From Sphingopyxis italica (lineage in GTDB: Bacteria > Pseudomonadota > Alphaproteobacteria > Sphingomonadales > Sphingomonadaceae), in contig NZ_JAATIT010000001.1 in the NCBI RefSeq assembly GCF_011926545.1, positions 1,444,469 through 1,508,468 on the forward strand: a DNA stretch of 64,000 nucleotides, given 5' to 3'. The stretch's first letter is position 1, and the number at the start of each line of letters is the position of its first letter. Positions 8,102-15,849 of the stretch are shown in pieces. Both the position numbers and the translations under genes were made by a program. Below the pieces are notes generated by a model. The model ran no database searches. It was not told where the DNA came from and saw nothing but the letters and a program-made list of their open reading frames with translations.

Positions 8102-8880
8102 TCCGCATTGCCGTGGCGAACCAGAAGGGCGGGGTCGGCAAGACGACGACCGCGATCAATCTGGCCACCGCGCTCGCGGCGACCGGCTGGCGGACCTTGA
8201 TCGTCGACCTCGATCCGCAGGGCAATGCCTCGACCGGGCTCGGGATCAAGCAGTCACAGCGCGAATATTCGAGCTATGAGCTGCTTCGCGGCGATGCGAC
8301 GGTGGCCGAATGCGCGATTGCGACCGCGGTGCCGCGGCTCGATATTGTTTCGGCGACGGTCGACCTGTCGGGGGCCGAAATCGAGCTGATCGAGTTTCAG
8401 GACCGGCTGCACCGGCTGCAACAGGCGCTGTCGGGCGCCGAAGCGGGGCAGTGGGATATATGCCTGATCGATTGCCCGCCGTCGCTGGGTATGCTGACGC
8501 TCAACGCGCTGATCGCGGCCGAATCGCTGATCGTGCCGCTTCAATGCGAATTTTTCGCCCTTGAAGGGCTGAGCCAGCTGCTCACCACGGTCGAGCGCGT
8601 GCGCGAGCGGTTCAATCAGAAATTGTCGATCCTCGGCGTCGCGCTGACCATGTTCGACCGCCGCAACCGGCTGACCGACCAAGTGTCGGACGATGTGCGC
8701 GACGTGCTTGGCCCCGTCGTGTTCGAAACGGTGATTCCGCGCAACGTGCGCCTGTCCGAAGCGCCGAGCCACGGGCTGCCGGCGCTGATCTACGATCATC
8801 GCTGCGCCGGGTCGGCCGCCTATATCGCGCTGGCGCGCGAGTTGATCGACCGGCTTCCCGAGATTCGGAAGGCGGCCTAA
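8098..8880 (+). CDS. parA: chromosome partitioning ATPase ParA
   Basis: A 260-residue Walker-type ATPase that drives segregation of origin regions with ParB-parS. The start MIRIAVANQKGGVGKTTTAI carries the deviant Walker A motif right at the N-terminus, as in chromosomal ParA/Soj. LIVDLDPQGNASTGLG and LIDCPPSLGMLTLNAL are the A' and B motifs. The ATG at 8098 overlaps the rsmG stop; a longer upstream frame is rejected because it only covers rsmG. parB follows with no gap. Confidence 0.97.
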   Translation: MIRIAVANQKGGVGKTTTAINLATALAATGWRTLIVDLDPQGNASTGLGIKQSQREYSSYELLRGDATVAECAIATAVPRLDIVSATVDLSGAEIELIEFQDRLHRLQQALSGAEAGQWDICLIDCPPSLGMLTLNALIAAESLIVPLQCEFFALEGLSQLLTTVERVRERFNQKLSILGVALTMFDRRNRLTDQVSDDVRDVLGPVVFETVIPRNVRLSEAPSHGLPALIYDHRCAGSAAYIALARELIDRLPEIRKAA

Positions 8881-9843
8881 ATGTCTGATATTGAAAAAGA
8901 AAGTGGCGCAACGCCGATTCGCAAGCGCCCTTCGGGGCTGGGTCGCGGGCTGAACGCTCTGTTTGGCGACGCCGCGGTCGAGGCGCCGGTGCTGGCGACG
9001 CCGGGGAGCGCGGCGCGCGCGGCGCCGGTGGCGGGTGATTCGGTGCAGCATATCCCTGTCGGCGCCATTCGCCCGCTGCCCGGGCAGCCGCGCCGCCATT
9101 TCGACGAGACGGCGATCGCCGAGCTTGCCGATTCGATCGGGCTGCGCGGGCTGTTGCAGCCGATCATCGTCCGCCGTGCGCCAGATGGCGACGGTTATCA
9201 ACTCGTCGCGGGCGAACGGCGCTGGCGCGCGGCGCAGCGCGCGGGACTGCACCAGATACCCGCGCTCGTGCGCGAACTCGATGATGCCGCGACCTATGAG
9301 ATCGCGCTGGTCGAGAATATCCAGCGCCAAGACCTCAATGCGATCGAAGAGGCGAGCGCCTATCGCCGGCTGATCGAGGATTTCGGGCATAATCAGGAAG
9401 CCTTGGCGAAGCTGGTCGGCAAGTCGCGCAGCCATGTCGCGAATTTGATGCGCCTGCTCGACCTGCCCGCGAGCGTGCAGGAGTTGGTCGGCGACGGATC
9501 GCTGGCGATGGGCCATGCGCGCGCGTTGATCGGCGTCGACGACGCCGAAGCGATCGCGCGCCGCGTCGCGAAGGAAGGCCTGTCGGTCCGCGCGGTCGAG
9601 GCGCTGGTGCGCGCCGGCAAGGGCGGCGATGCGCCGCGCCAGGCGCCGCTCGAATATAAGAGCATGGACGGGGTCGGGCGTGACCCCGACATCGTCGCGG
9701 TCGAGCGGCATTTGTCCGAACTGCTCGGAATCGGCGTGGCGATTCAATATGCGGGTGAGGGCAAGGGTGCGCTGACGCTGAAATTCGCGTCGCTCGACCA
9801 GCTCGACATGATCTGCCAGCGATTGTCGGGCGAAGGAATCTAG
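8881..9843 (+). CDS. parB: chromosome partitioning protein ParB
   Basis: A 320-residue parS-binding CTP-switch protein. It shows the N-terminal GLGRGLNALFGD box that contacts ParA, the ParB/Srx nucleotide-binding segment ending GERRWRAAQRAG, VENIQRQDLNAIEEA, and the HTH around LAKLVGKSRSHVANLMRLL, followed by a C-terminal dimerisation segment. The start codon follows the parA stop directly. Three cognate parS sites lie within 5 kb upstream. Confidence 0.97.
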   Translation: MSDIEKESGATPIRKRPSGLGRGLNALFGDAAVEAPVLATPGSAARAAPVAGDSVQHIPVGAIRPLPGQPRRHFDETAIAELADSIGLRGLLQPIIVRRAPDGDGYQLVAGERRWRAAQRAGLHQIPALVRELDDAATYEIALVENIQRQDLNAIEEASAYRRLIEDFGHNQEALAKLVGKSRSHVANLMRLLDLPASVQELVGDGSLAMGHARALIGVDDAEAIARRVAKEGLSVRAVEALVRAGKGGDAPRQAPLEYKSMDGVGRDPDIVAVERHLSELLGIGVAIQYAGEGKGALTLKFASLDQLDMICQRLSGEGI

Positions 9844-9928
9844 GGGTCGTTCGCGGGCCATAATCATTGGGCCCAGCGATCGCAGAAGTGTTGGTTCGAT
9901 GCCGCAGACGTCGGCCCAAGTTTGTTTC

Positions 9929-10007
9929 GCACAAAGCCACGAAGAGGCTGGCTCACGAAGTTCGCTGCGTAAATCTCTGCCTCTGCGGTCTCTGCGCGAA
10001 TCGAAAC
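9929..10007. repeat. degenerate copy of the CTCTGCG/GGAGACGC intergenic repeat family
   Basis: The segment contains CACGAAG units and AATCTCTGCCTCTGCGG followed by TCTCTGCGCGAATCG. The last part matches the distal arms of the better preserved elements at 31188-31415 and 41534-41702 (TCTGCGCGAATCCC). It looks like a worn copy with no intact partner arm. Confidence 0.55.
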
Positions 10008-10072
10008 ATGGTCCGCCGGGGCCGCGAGCGCGGCGGATTTGTATCAGTCCGGGCCAGAGCCCGTGATAAAAT

Positions 10073-10096
10073 GCTTCGCGCGGCGAAGCTTTATTT
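10073..10096 (+). terminator. rho-independent terminator-like hairpin
   Basis: GCTTCGC (10073-10079) pairs perfectly with GCGAAGC (10083-10089) across a 3-nt loop and is followed by TTTATTT. It lies 230 bp after parB and 170 bp before the DUF4402 gene, so it may end parAB transcription. Confidence 0.6.
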
Positions 10097-10265
10097 ATCT
10101 TAATACATTGATTTAAAGTGATTATTTGGAAAGTACGGGACCAATTCCTGCCGTCCCGTTAACCAAGCTTGCTGGCAAAGACTGAACGGGTCGCGCCCTA
10201 AACGGGTCGCCGAATGGGGTGGGATTTCCATTCGAATTTAGACCGAATTCAAGGGACCAAATCAT

Positions 10266-10763
10266 ATGCGCAACTATGGAATGAAGCGCGCCCTGCTGGG
10301 CGCCGCGATTGCTGCCCTCGCCATGAACGCCCCGGCGGCGCATGCGGCGACGGCCACCGGGACGGCGACGGCCAAGATCCTGCGCCAGATCACGCTCACC
10401 AAGACCAGCGACCTGCAATATGCGACGATCATCAGCGGCGCGACCGCGTCGACCGTCGCGGTGTCGACCGCGGGCGGCGTGAGCTGCGGCGTCGGGCTGA
10501 CCTGCACCGGGACGGCTGCCGCGGGCAGCTTCGACGTCGAGGGCACGAGCGGCGCGGTGGTGCTCGTCGGCGGCGATGCGAGCGTGACGCTCAACGGATC
10601 GCTGGGCGGTAGCATGACGTCGACGCTGACCTATTCGGCGCCGAACATCACGCTCGGCGCCACCGGCGGCAGCTTTCAGATCGGCGGCACGCTGAGCGTC
10701 GGCGCCAACCAGGCGTCGGGCGATTATTCGGGGACGTTCAACGTCACCGCCAATTATCAGTAA
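10266..10763 (+). CDS. DUF4402 domain surface/pilus-subunit-like protein
   Basis: A 165-residue secreted protein with a signal peptide (residues 1 to about 28, cleavage near APAAHA-AT). The mature part is rich in Ala, Gly, Ser and Thr, contains strand-forming repeats and two cysteines (VSCGVGLTC), and ends SGDYSGTFNVTANYQ, the DUF4402 pattern. AAGGGA lies 9 nt upstream of the start. It is followed by a strong terminator and then by chaperone and usher-like genes, so it is probably the single structural subunit of a chaperone/usher-type fibre. Expression is likely higher than that of the downstream genes because of the terminator. The fibre role is inferred from context. Confidence 0.82.
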   Translation: MRNYGMKRALLGAAIAALAMNAPAAHAATATGTATAKILRQITLTKTSDLQYATIISGATASTVAVSTAGGVSCGVGLTCTGTAAAGSFDVEGTSGAVVLVGGDASVTLNGSLGGSMTSTLTYSAPNITLGATGGSFQIGGTLSVGANQASGDYSGTFNVTANYQ

Positions 10764-10806
10764 ATATTGGGGGCCTGGCGGGCCTGGATCCGCCAGCCGT
10801 GTAAAT

Positions 10807-10843
10807 GGGGTCGCCGGGCGAGGGTTCGGCGACCCCTTTTTTT
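10807..10843 (+). terminator. intrinsic terminator/attenuator between subunit and chaperone genes
   Basis: GGGGTCGCCG (10807-10816) pairs perfectly with CGGCGACCCC (10827-10836), with a 10-nt loop and then seven Ts. Its place between the subunit and assembly genes fits partial termination that gives more subunit than chaperone and usher. Confidence 0.88.
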
Positions 10844-10952
10844 GCGGGGCCGCAGCGATGGTTAGCGAAATATCAACCATGTCGGCGCAAACAGGACGCG
10901 ACCATCGGGACGGTGTGGGGCCGGCTCCCGGACGATTGTGGGGATCGTATCC

Positions 10953-11780
10953 ATGCTTCGCTTTTTGAAGGCCTTTGGCCTATTCACCGCGGCTGCGCTC
11001 GGCGCCGCGGTATCGCCCGCGCTGGCGTCGGGCGATCTGCTCGTCGCGCCGACGCGGGTCATCCTCGACGGATCGCGCGGGACCGAGGTGGTGCTGAGCA
11101 ATATCGGCAGCGCGCCCGCGACCTATCGCATCAGCCTCGAGATCAAGCGGATGACCGCCGCGGGCGGGCTCGACGAGATCGCCGAGGAAAAGGCCACGCC
11201 CGCCGAGCGCGCGGCGCTCGACATGATCGTCTTCAGCCCGCGCCGCGTGACGCTGCCGCCGAACCAGCCGCAGGTGGTGCGCGTCGGGGTGCGCGTGCCG
11301 GAGGGGCTGCCGCCGGGTGAATATCGCGCGCATATGCTGTTCCGCGCGGTTCCCGATACGGTTCCGGCGGAGTCAGCCGAAGCGAAGTCCGCGAGCACCG
11401 GCGTGTCGATCGCGCTGACGCCGATTTACGGCATCACGATACCGGTGATCGTGCGCGTCGGCGACCTTGGCGCGGAGGCGGTGATCGGCGACGCTTGGGT
11501 CAGCGAGGGGGCGGACGGGCCGGCGTTCAATTTCGACTTGTCGCGGACGGGAAGCCGCTCGATCTATGGCGATATCGAGGTGACGCGGCCGGGGGTGGCC
11601 GAACCTCTGCTCGTCGCGCGCGGGATCGCGGTCTATCCCGAGGTCGGCGCGCGCACGGTGTCGCTGCGCGTCCCGGACGAGGTGGCGGCGAAGCTGAAAG
11701 GGCCGGTGCGCATCCGCTATTCGGAGGACCGCGAAATCGGCGGCGGCACGATCGACGAGGCCGACCGGGTGGTGAAGTAG
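10953..11780 (+). CDS. PapD-like periplasmic fimbrial chaperone
   Basis: A 275-residue exported protein with a signal peptide (about residues 1-25, ending SPALA). The first immunoglobulin-like domain begins DLLVAPTRVILDG and contains FSPRRVTLPPNQPQVVRVGV, the edge-strand region typical of PapD-type chaperones. A second beta domain follows. The ATG at 10953 is preferred over GTG 10938 because GGGGAT lies 8 nt upstream and the signal peptide then begins properly. It should escort the DUF4402 subunit through the periplasm to the downstream usher-like protein. Confidence 0.85.
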   Translation: MLRFLKAFGLFTAAALGAAVSPALASGDLLVAPTRVILDGSRGTEVVLSNIGSAPATYRISLEIKRMTAAGGLDEIAEEKATPAERAALDMIVFSPRRVTLPPNQPQVVRVGVRVPEGLPPGEYRAHMLFRAVPDTVPAESAEAKSASTGVSIALTPIYGITIPVIVRVGDLGAEAVIGDAWVSEGADGPAFNFDLSRTGSRSIYGDIEVTRPGVAEPLLVARGIAVYPEVGARTVSLRVPDEVAAKLKGPVRIRYSEDREIGGGTIDEADRVVK

Positions 11781-11807
11781 AAATCGGACGGACACGTAGG
11801 CGCGGCC

Positions 11808-14564
11808 GTGATGCGGTGGGGGCGCTTCGTCGTCGCCGCGCTGGCGCTGGCGGGTCTCGCGCCCGCCAGCGCCGAAGCCGTTGATCGAACGGCGGTTTCT
11901 CCCTCCTCCGCGGCGTGGGCGCCGAACGCGGACGACAGCTGGCTGTTCGACGTGAGGTCGGGGCAATACCGGCTCGGCGACGGGGTGCGCGGATATCGGA
12001 CGCCGCAGGGGATTTGCGTCGATCTGGGCGATGTCGTGCTCGCGCTCGACCTTGCGGTGCGCGTCGACCGGAAGTTGCGCCGCGCAACCGGATGGGTGTT
12101 CGACGAGCGGCGCAGCCTGACGATCGACCGCGACGCGGGCGAGGTGCGGGCGGGGAGCCGGAGTTTCGCGCTGGACGCGACGACGATCCGCGACACGGCG
12201 GCGGGCTGGTGCGTCGACCTCGATAGTTTGAACCAGTGGCTGGGCGTGCCTTTGACCGCCGATTTGTCGAACGCGGTGCTGCGCGTCGATGCGAAGGAAA
12301 AGCTGCCGTTCCAGCTCGCCGCCGAACGCCGCGGGCGCGCAGCGTCGATCCGCCCGCAGGCGGCCTTCGACCTGGCGAGCCTGCCGCAGGCGGCGCGGCC
12401 GTATCGGGCATGGGCGAGCCCGTCGGTCGATGTCGTCGCCTCGGCGGGGGTCGTGTCGGACAAGCGCGGCGGATCCTATGTGCAAGGGCGCTACGAGATT
12501 TTCGCCGCGGGCGAGGTGCTGGCGCAAAGTTTCGACGCGCGGCTGTCGTCGGATAACGAGGGGGTGCCCGACAGCTTGCGGACGCGGCTCTATCGCACCG
12601 ATCCCGAAGGGCGGCTGCTCGGCGCGCTGAATGCAACGCATTATGGCGTCGGCGACGTCGGCCTGCTCTCGACGGGAATCGTCGCGGCGTCGGCGCCGGG
12701 GCGCGGGGCGGTGTTGACCAATCGCCCGGTCGAGCGCCCCGACGCGTTCGACAAGACCGATTTCCGCGGCGATCTGCCTGCGGGCTGGGACGCCGAACTC
12801 TATCGCAACGGGCAGCTGCTCGCCTTCACGAGCCCGAATGGCGACGGCCGCTATGAATTCATCGACGTGCCGCTGCAATATGGCGCAAACCGCTTCGAGA
12901 TCATACTGTACGGGCCGCAGGGGCAGGTGCGGCGCGAGATCAAGCAGGTGCAGGTGGGCATGGATTCGATCCCGCCGCAGCAGACCTGGTATTGGGCGGG
13001 CGTTGCCCAGGAAAACACCGATCTGATCGAATTCGGGGGCCGGCGCGGGGGCGCGTATCGGCGCGGGTGGCGCGCGACGGCGGGGGTGGAGCGCGGGCTC
13101 GATACGCGCACCTCCGCATCCGTCCATCTGCACAGTCTGCTGATCGAGAATGTCCGCCGTCATTATGGCGAGGTCGCGCTGCGGCGCTCGATCGGGCCGA
13201 CTTTGCTCGAAGTCGGCGGCAGCTATGCCAATGATGGCGGCATCGCCGCGCGCGCGGGTTGGCTCGCGGCGTTCGGCGAAACCTATGTGCGGGCCGACGC
13301 GATGCGCGGCTGGGGCGGGTTCGTGTCCGATCGTTTGTCGGGCAATATCAACGGCATTTATTCGGTGTCGGTCGATCAGCCGGTGAAGCTGGGGCGGACG
13401 ATATTGCCGCTCCATTTCGATGTGCGGCAGGTCGAGCGATGGTCGGGGGGCGACAGCCTGGAGGCGCGCGCGCGCGCGTCGGCGAGCTTTCGCGCGCTGA
13501 CTTTCACCGGCCAGCTCGACTGGAGCCGGACGAAGGCGCCGGCCGGCGCCGATCCCCCCGACAACCTCACCGCCAGCCTGCTCGCCAACGCCCGGATCGG
13601 GCGGGTTCGCGTCCGTGGTGAGGCGCGTTTCGCGCTGGCGGGCGAGAATAGCGACACGCGCATGGTGCTGATCGGCGAATGGGCCGGGAAGGGCGAGGCC
13701 GAATGGCGCGCCGAGCTCGGCTATGACCGTGGGCTCGATCGCGCGCGCGCCGGGCTGGGATATACGCGTCGTTTCAACAAGTTGCAGCTGACGGGATTCG
13801 GCGAGGTCGCGAGCGACGGATCGATCGCGGCGTCGTTGGCGCTCGCCTTAAGCTTCGGGCCGCGGTCGAACGGCGGCTGGCGCGTATCAGCTGAGAAGCT
13901 CGCGAGCCGGGGGCGGGTGGTCGCCGAAGTGTGGATGGACGAGAATGGCGACGGGGTGCGCCAGCCGGGCGAGGCGGCGATGCCCGATGTGCCGCTGACC
14001 GCGGGCAACGCCTTTGTCGACGCGGCGACCGACAAGGCGGGGCGCGGGATGATCGACGGGCTCGAGCCGTTCCGCGCGGTGATGATCGGGATCGACGCGG
14101 GCAGCCTGCCCGACCCCTATGTCCAGCCCGCGCTGCCGGGGGTGGTGGTGACACCGCGGCCCGGCGTTGCGACGCGGGTGTTGTTGCCGATGGCGGCGGC
14201 GGGAGAAATCGAGGGGGTTTTCCGGCGCGACGGCGGCAATGTGGTCGAGGGACTGCGCGTCGAACTGATCGATGTCGAAGAGCGTGTGCGCGCGGCGACG
14301 CTGACCGAATTCGACGGCTATTTCCTGTTCGAGGGCGTCGCCTACGGGCGCTATACGGTGCGGCTGGGCGAGGCGTCGGCGGCGGCGCTACGGCTCGACG
14401 GGGCATTTGTGATAAGTGCGGTGCCGGGCAAGGCGACGCCGCGCGTGCGGCTGGGAACGCTGGTGCTGAAGCCGCTGGTGCGTGACGTTGCGATACGGAA
14501 CGAAGCGCCTGCCGGTGGCAACAATGCGCGCGGGCCGCCGGGCGATGGGGACGACGAATTCTAG
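11808..14564 (+). CDS. usher-like outer-membrane protein with C-terminal SdrD/carboxypeptidase-regulatory-like domains
   Basis: A 918-residue exported protein (signal peptide about 1-24). The start is GTG 11808 or the adjacent ATG 11811. Around residues 318-385, FRGDLPAGWDAELYRNGQLL and the following stretch resemble usher segments, and the middle (about 400-690) looks like alternating beta-barrel strands. From about residue 700, VWMDENGDGVRQPGEA resembles an SdrD-type calcium-binding beta domain, followed by GEIEGVFRRDGGNVVEGLRV and DGYFLFEGVAYGRYTVRL, like carboxypeptidase regulatory repeats. It follows the chaperone by 27 bp. It is probably the outer-membrane assembly pore of the cluster, but the N-terminal domain is not a typical FimD one. 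Confidence 0.7.
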   Translation: MMRWGRFVVAALALAGLAPASAEAVDRTAVSPSSAAWAPNADDSWLFDVRSGQYRLGDGVRGYRTPQGICVDLGDVVLALDLAVRVDRKLRRATGWVFDERRSLTIDRDAGEVRAGSRSFALDATTIRDTAAGWCVDLDSLNQWLGVPLTADLSNAVLRVDAKEKLPFQLAAERRGRAASIRPQAAFDLASLPQAARPYRAWASPSVDVVASAGVVSDKRGGSYVQGRYEIFAAGEVLAQSFDARLSSDNEGVPDSLRTRLYRTDPEGRLLGALNATHYGVGDVGLLSTGIVAASAPGRGAVLTNRPVERPDAFDKTDFRGDLPAGWDAELYRNGQLLAFTSPNGDGRYEFIDVPLQYGANRFEIILYGPQGQVRREIKQVQVGMDSIPPQQTWYWAGVAQENTDLIEFGGRRGGAYRRGWRATAGVERGLDTRTSASVHLHSLLIENVRRHYGEVALRRSIGPTLLEVGGSYANDGGIAARAGWLAAFGETYVRADAMRGWGGFVSDRLSGNINGIYSVSVDQPVKLGRTILPLHFDVRQVERWSGGDSLEARARASASFRALTFTGQLDWSRTKAPAGADPPDNLTASLLANARIGRVRVRGEARFALAGENSDTRMVLIGEWAGKGEAEWRAELGYDRGLDRARAGLGYTRRFNKLQLTGFGEVASDGSIAASLALALSFGPRSNGGWRVSAEKLASRGRVVAEVWMDENGDGVRQPGEAAMPDVPLTAGNAFVDAATDKAGRGMIDGLEPFRAVMIGIDAGSLPDPYVQPALPGVVVTPRPGVATRVLLPMAAAGEIEGVFRRDGGNVVEGLRVELIDVEERVRAATLTEFDGYFLFEGVAYGRYTVRLGEASAAALRLDGAFVISAVPGKATPRVRLGTLVLKPLVRDVAIRNEAPAGGNNARGPPGDGDDEF

Positions 14565-14599
14565 TCAGCTTTGGGGTGGGGAGCTGCCACTCTCTATTC

Positions 14600-14677
14600 C
14601 GTCATCCCGGCGAAGGCCGGGATCTCGCCGGTGCGTGAATCCGATAGGGAGAGATCCCGGCCTTCGCTGGGATGACG
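14600..14677. repeat. palindromic GTCATCCCGGCGAAGGCCGG-type repeat
   Basis: The arms 14600-14626 and 14651-14677 are 27 bp and inverted, with one mismatch and a 24-nt loop. It lies between the convergent usher-like and patatin genes. Repeats beginning GTCATCCCGGCGAAGGCCGG are common in alphaproteobacterial genomes. It may also serve as a bidirectional terminator. Confidence 0.9.
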
Positions 14678-14723
14678 ATGAATAGGACGGCAGTCTCCGG
14701 CCGATTGCGGTCGCTGATCGCCC

Positions 14724-15686
14724 TCAACTCAGCAGCGGCTCCAGCGCGTCCCATTCGCGGTCGACGGCGCGGCGGCCGGCGTCGATTGCGGCGCGGATCC
14801 GGGCGGGGTCGAATTCGAGCGTTTCGGCAACTTCCTCTTCGGGCTCGATGATGCGGATCGGCGCGAAGCGGTAGTGGGCGATTTGGACGTCGAGCGGGCG
14901 GAGGATGCGCGCCGCCTGCGCGCCGCCGATGCCTTCGTTCTGGAGCGCGCGGAGCTGCGCCTCGCGCGCGGCGATCAGGTCGTTGATCAGTGCTGCACCG
15001 GAGAGGTCGTTCGCCGAGACTTCGGACTGGAGGATATCGACCGCGCGCAGCCCGATCTTGATGAGGTTGGGGAAGGTGCGCACCGGGCCGGGCTGCGGCG
15101 CGGGCGAGGCGCGCACCGCGATCACCCCGCGCGGGTTCATTTCGAGCGCCGAGCTCAGGGGCGTCACGTCGCGCACCCCGCCGTCGACCCATTGCTCCTC
15201 GGTCCCGTCGCGCGCGCGCGTCTTCAGCGGATCGAAGAAGAGCGGCATCGCGCAGCTCGCATAGACCCAATTGTGGATGCCGGGCACGCTTTCGTCGATC
15301 GTGCGATAGGTGCCGGTGCCGAGATTGACGACGCCGAGCAGGAGTTTGCGTCCGCTCGCGCGCAGTTTCGTTTCGTTCGCGAAGCCCTTGAGCAGGCGTT
15401 TGAGCGGGGCGGTGTCGTAGAGCGCATCCTCGCCGAGCAGCCCGCCGACGACGCCGAGCGGGCGCGATTTGTAGATCGAGCTGTTGCCGCGGATGCCGAG
15501 CCAGGCGTCGAGCAGCGCGGGGACATCGTCCTGCGCGACCCCCAAGGCCTGGATCGCGCCGGTCGAGACGCCGGCGACGATGTCGAGCCGGACGCTGCGA
15601 TTGACGACGAGTTCGTGGACGACGCCGACCTGGAAGGCGCCCTTCGCGCCGCCGCCGCTCAATACGATTGCCAGACCGCCTGCCAT
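14724..15686 (-). CDS. patatin-like phospholipase family protein
   Basis: A 320-residue patatin-fold lipase. SGGGAKGAFQ forms the oxyanion loop, GVSTG carries nucleophile Ser41, and DGG in WVDGGVRDVTP carries the catalytic Asp. The ATG at 15684-15686 is chosen over an upstream frame start because AAGGAGG lies 8 nt before it and the oxyanion motif then sits near the N-terminus as usual. No signal peptide is evident, so it is probably cytoplasmic or membrane-peripheral. The physiological lipid substrate is unknown. Confidence 0.9.
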   Translation of the reverse strand: MAGGLAIVLSGGGAKGAFQVGVVHELVVNRSVRLDIVAGVSTGAIQALGVAQDDVPALLDAWLGIRGNSSIYKSRPLGVVGGLLGEDALYDTAPLKRLLKGFANETKLRASGRKLLLGVVNLGTGTYRTIDESVPGIHNWVYASCAMPLFFDPLKTRARDGTEEQWVDGGVRDVTPLSSALEMNPRGVIAVRASPAPQPGPVRTFPNLIKIGLRAVDILQSEVSANDLSGAALINDLIAAREAQLRALQNEGIGGAQAARILRPLDVQIAHYRFAPIRIIEPEEEVAETLEFDPARIRAAIDAGRRAVDREWDALEPLLS

Positions 15687-15849
15687 ATCGTGCGCCTCCT
15701 TGGCTGAAGCCGTTTTACAGCAACACGGGCCGCGCCCCAAGGTGCGAAGCGGCCTTTGCGGCAGAATCCCGGCGCCGCGTTAACCAGTTTTTATCCATGA
15801 TTGGCCACAGGGGTAGCGAGCATGAATTTGCCTGTGGGGAATAATAAGC

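Larger units (their letters stand above)
9844..10265. other. 422-bp intergenic region with repeat remnant and terminator
   Basis: I see no gene in this gap. It holds a degenerate copy of the CTCTGCG-type repeat (about 9929-10007), a GC-rich hairpin with a T-rich tail (10073-10095), and then an AT-rich stretch (about 10090-10130) that could carry the promoter of the DUF4402 gene. AAGGGA at 10251-10256 is that gene's ribosome site. No clear -35/-10 pair can be assigned with confidence. Confidence 0.6.

Noticed and set aside
8254..9867. 537-residue minus-strand open frame opposite parA and parB
   Set aside because: ParA and ParB are unmistakable on the plus strand; the antisense frame is a GC-driven shadow.
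11373..13415. 680-residue open frame on the minus strand opposite the usher-like gene
   Set aside because: It is rich in Arg, Ala and Pro, lacks any family motif, and is the antisense shadow of a high-GC coding strand with a clear signal peptide and domains on the plus strand.
15780..15830. DnaA-box-like TTTTATCCATGA near 15793 as a replication origin
   Set aside because: It is a single imperfect box without an AT-rich unwinding region or further boxes. parS sites suggest the origin is near, but not here on this evidence.
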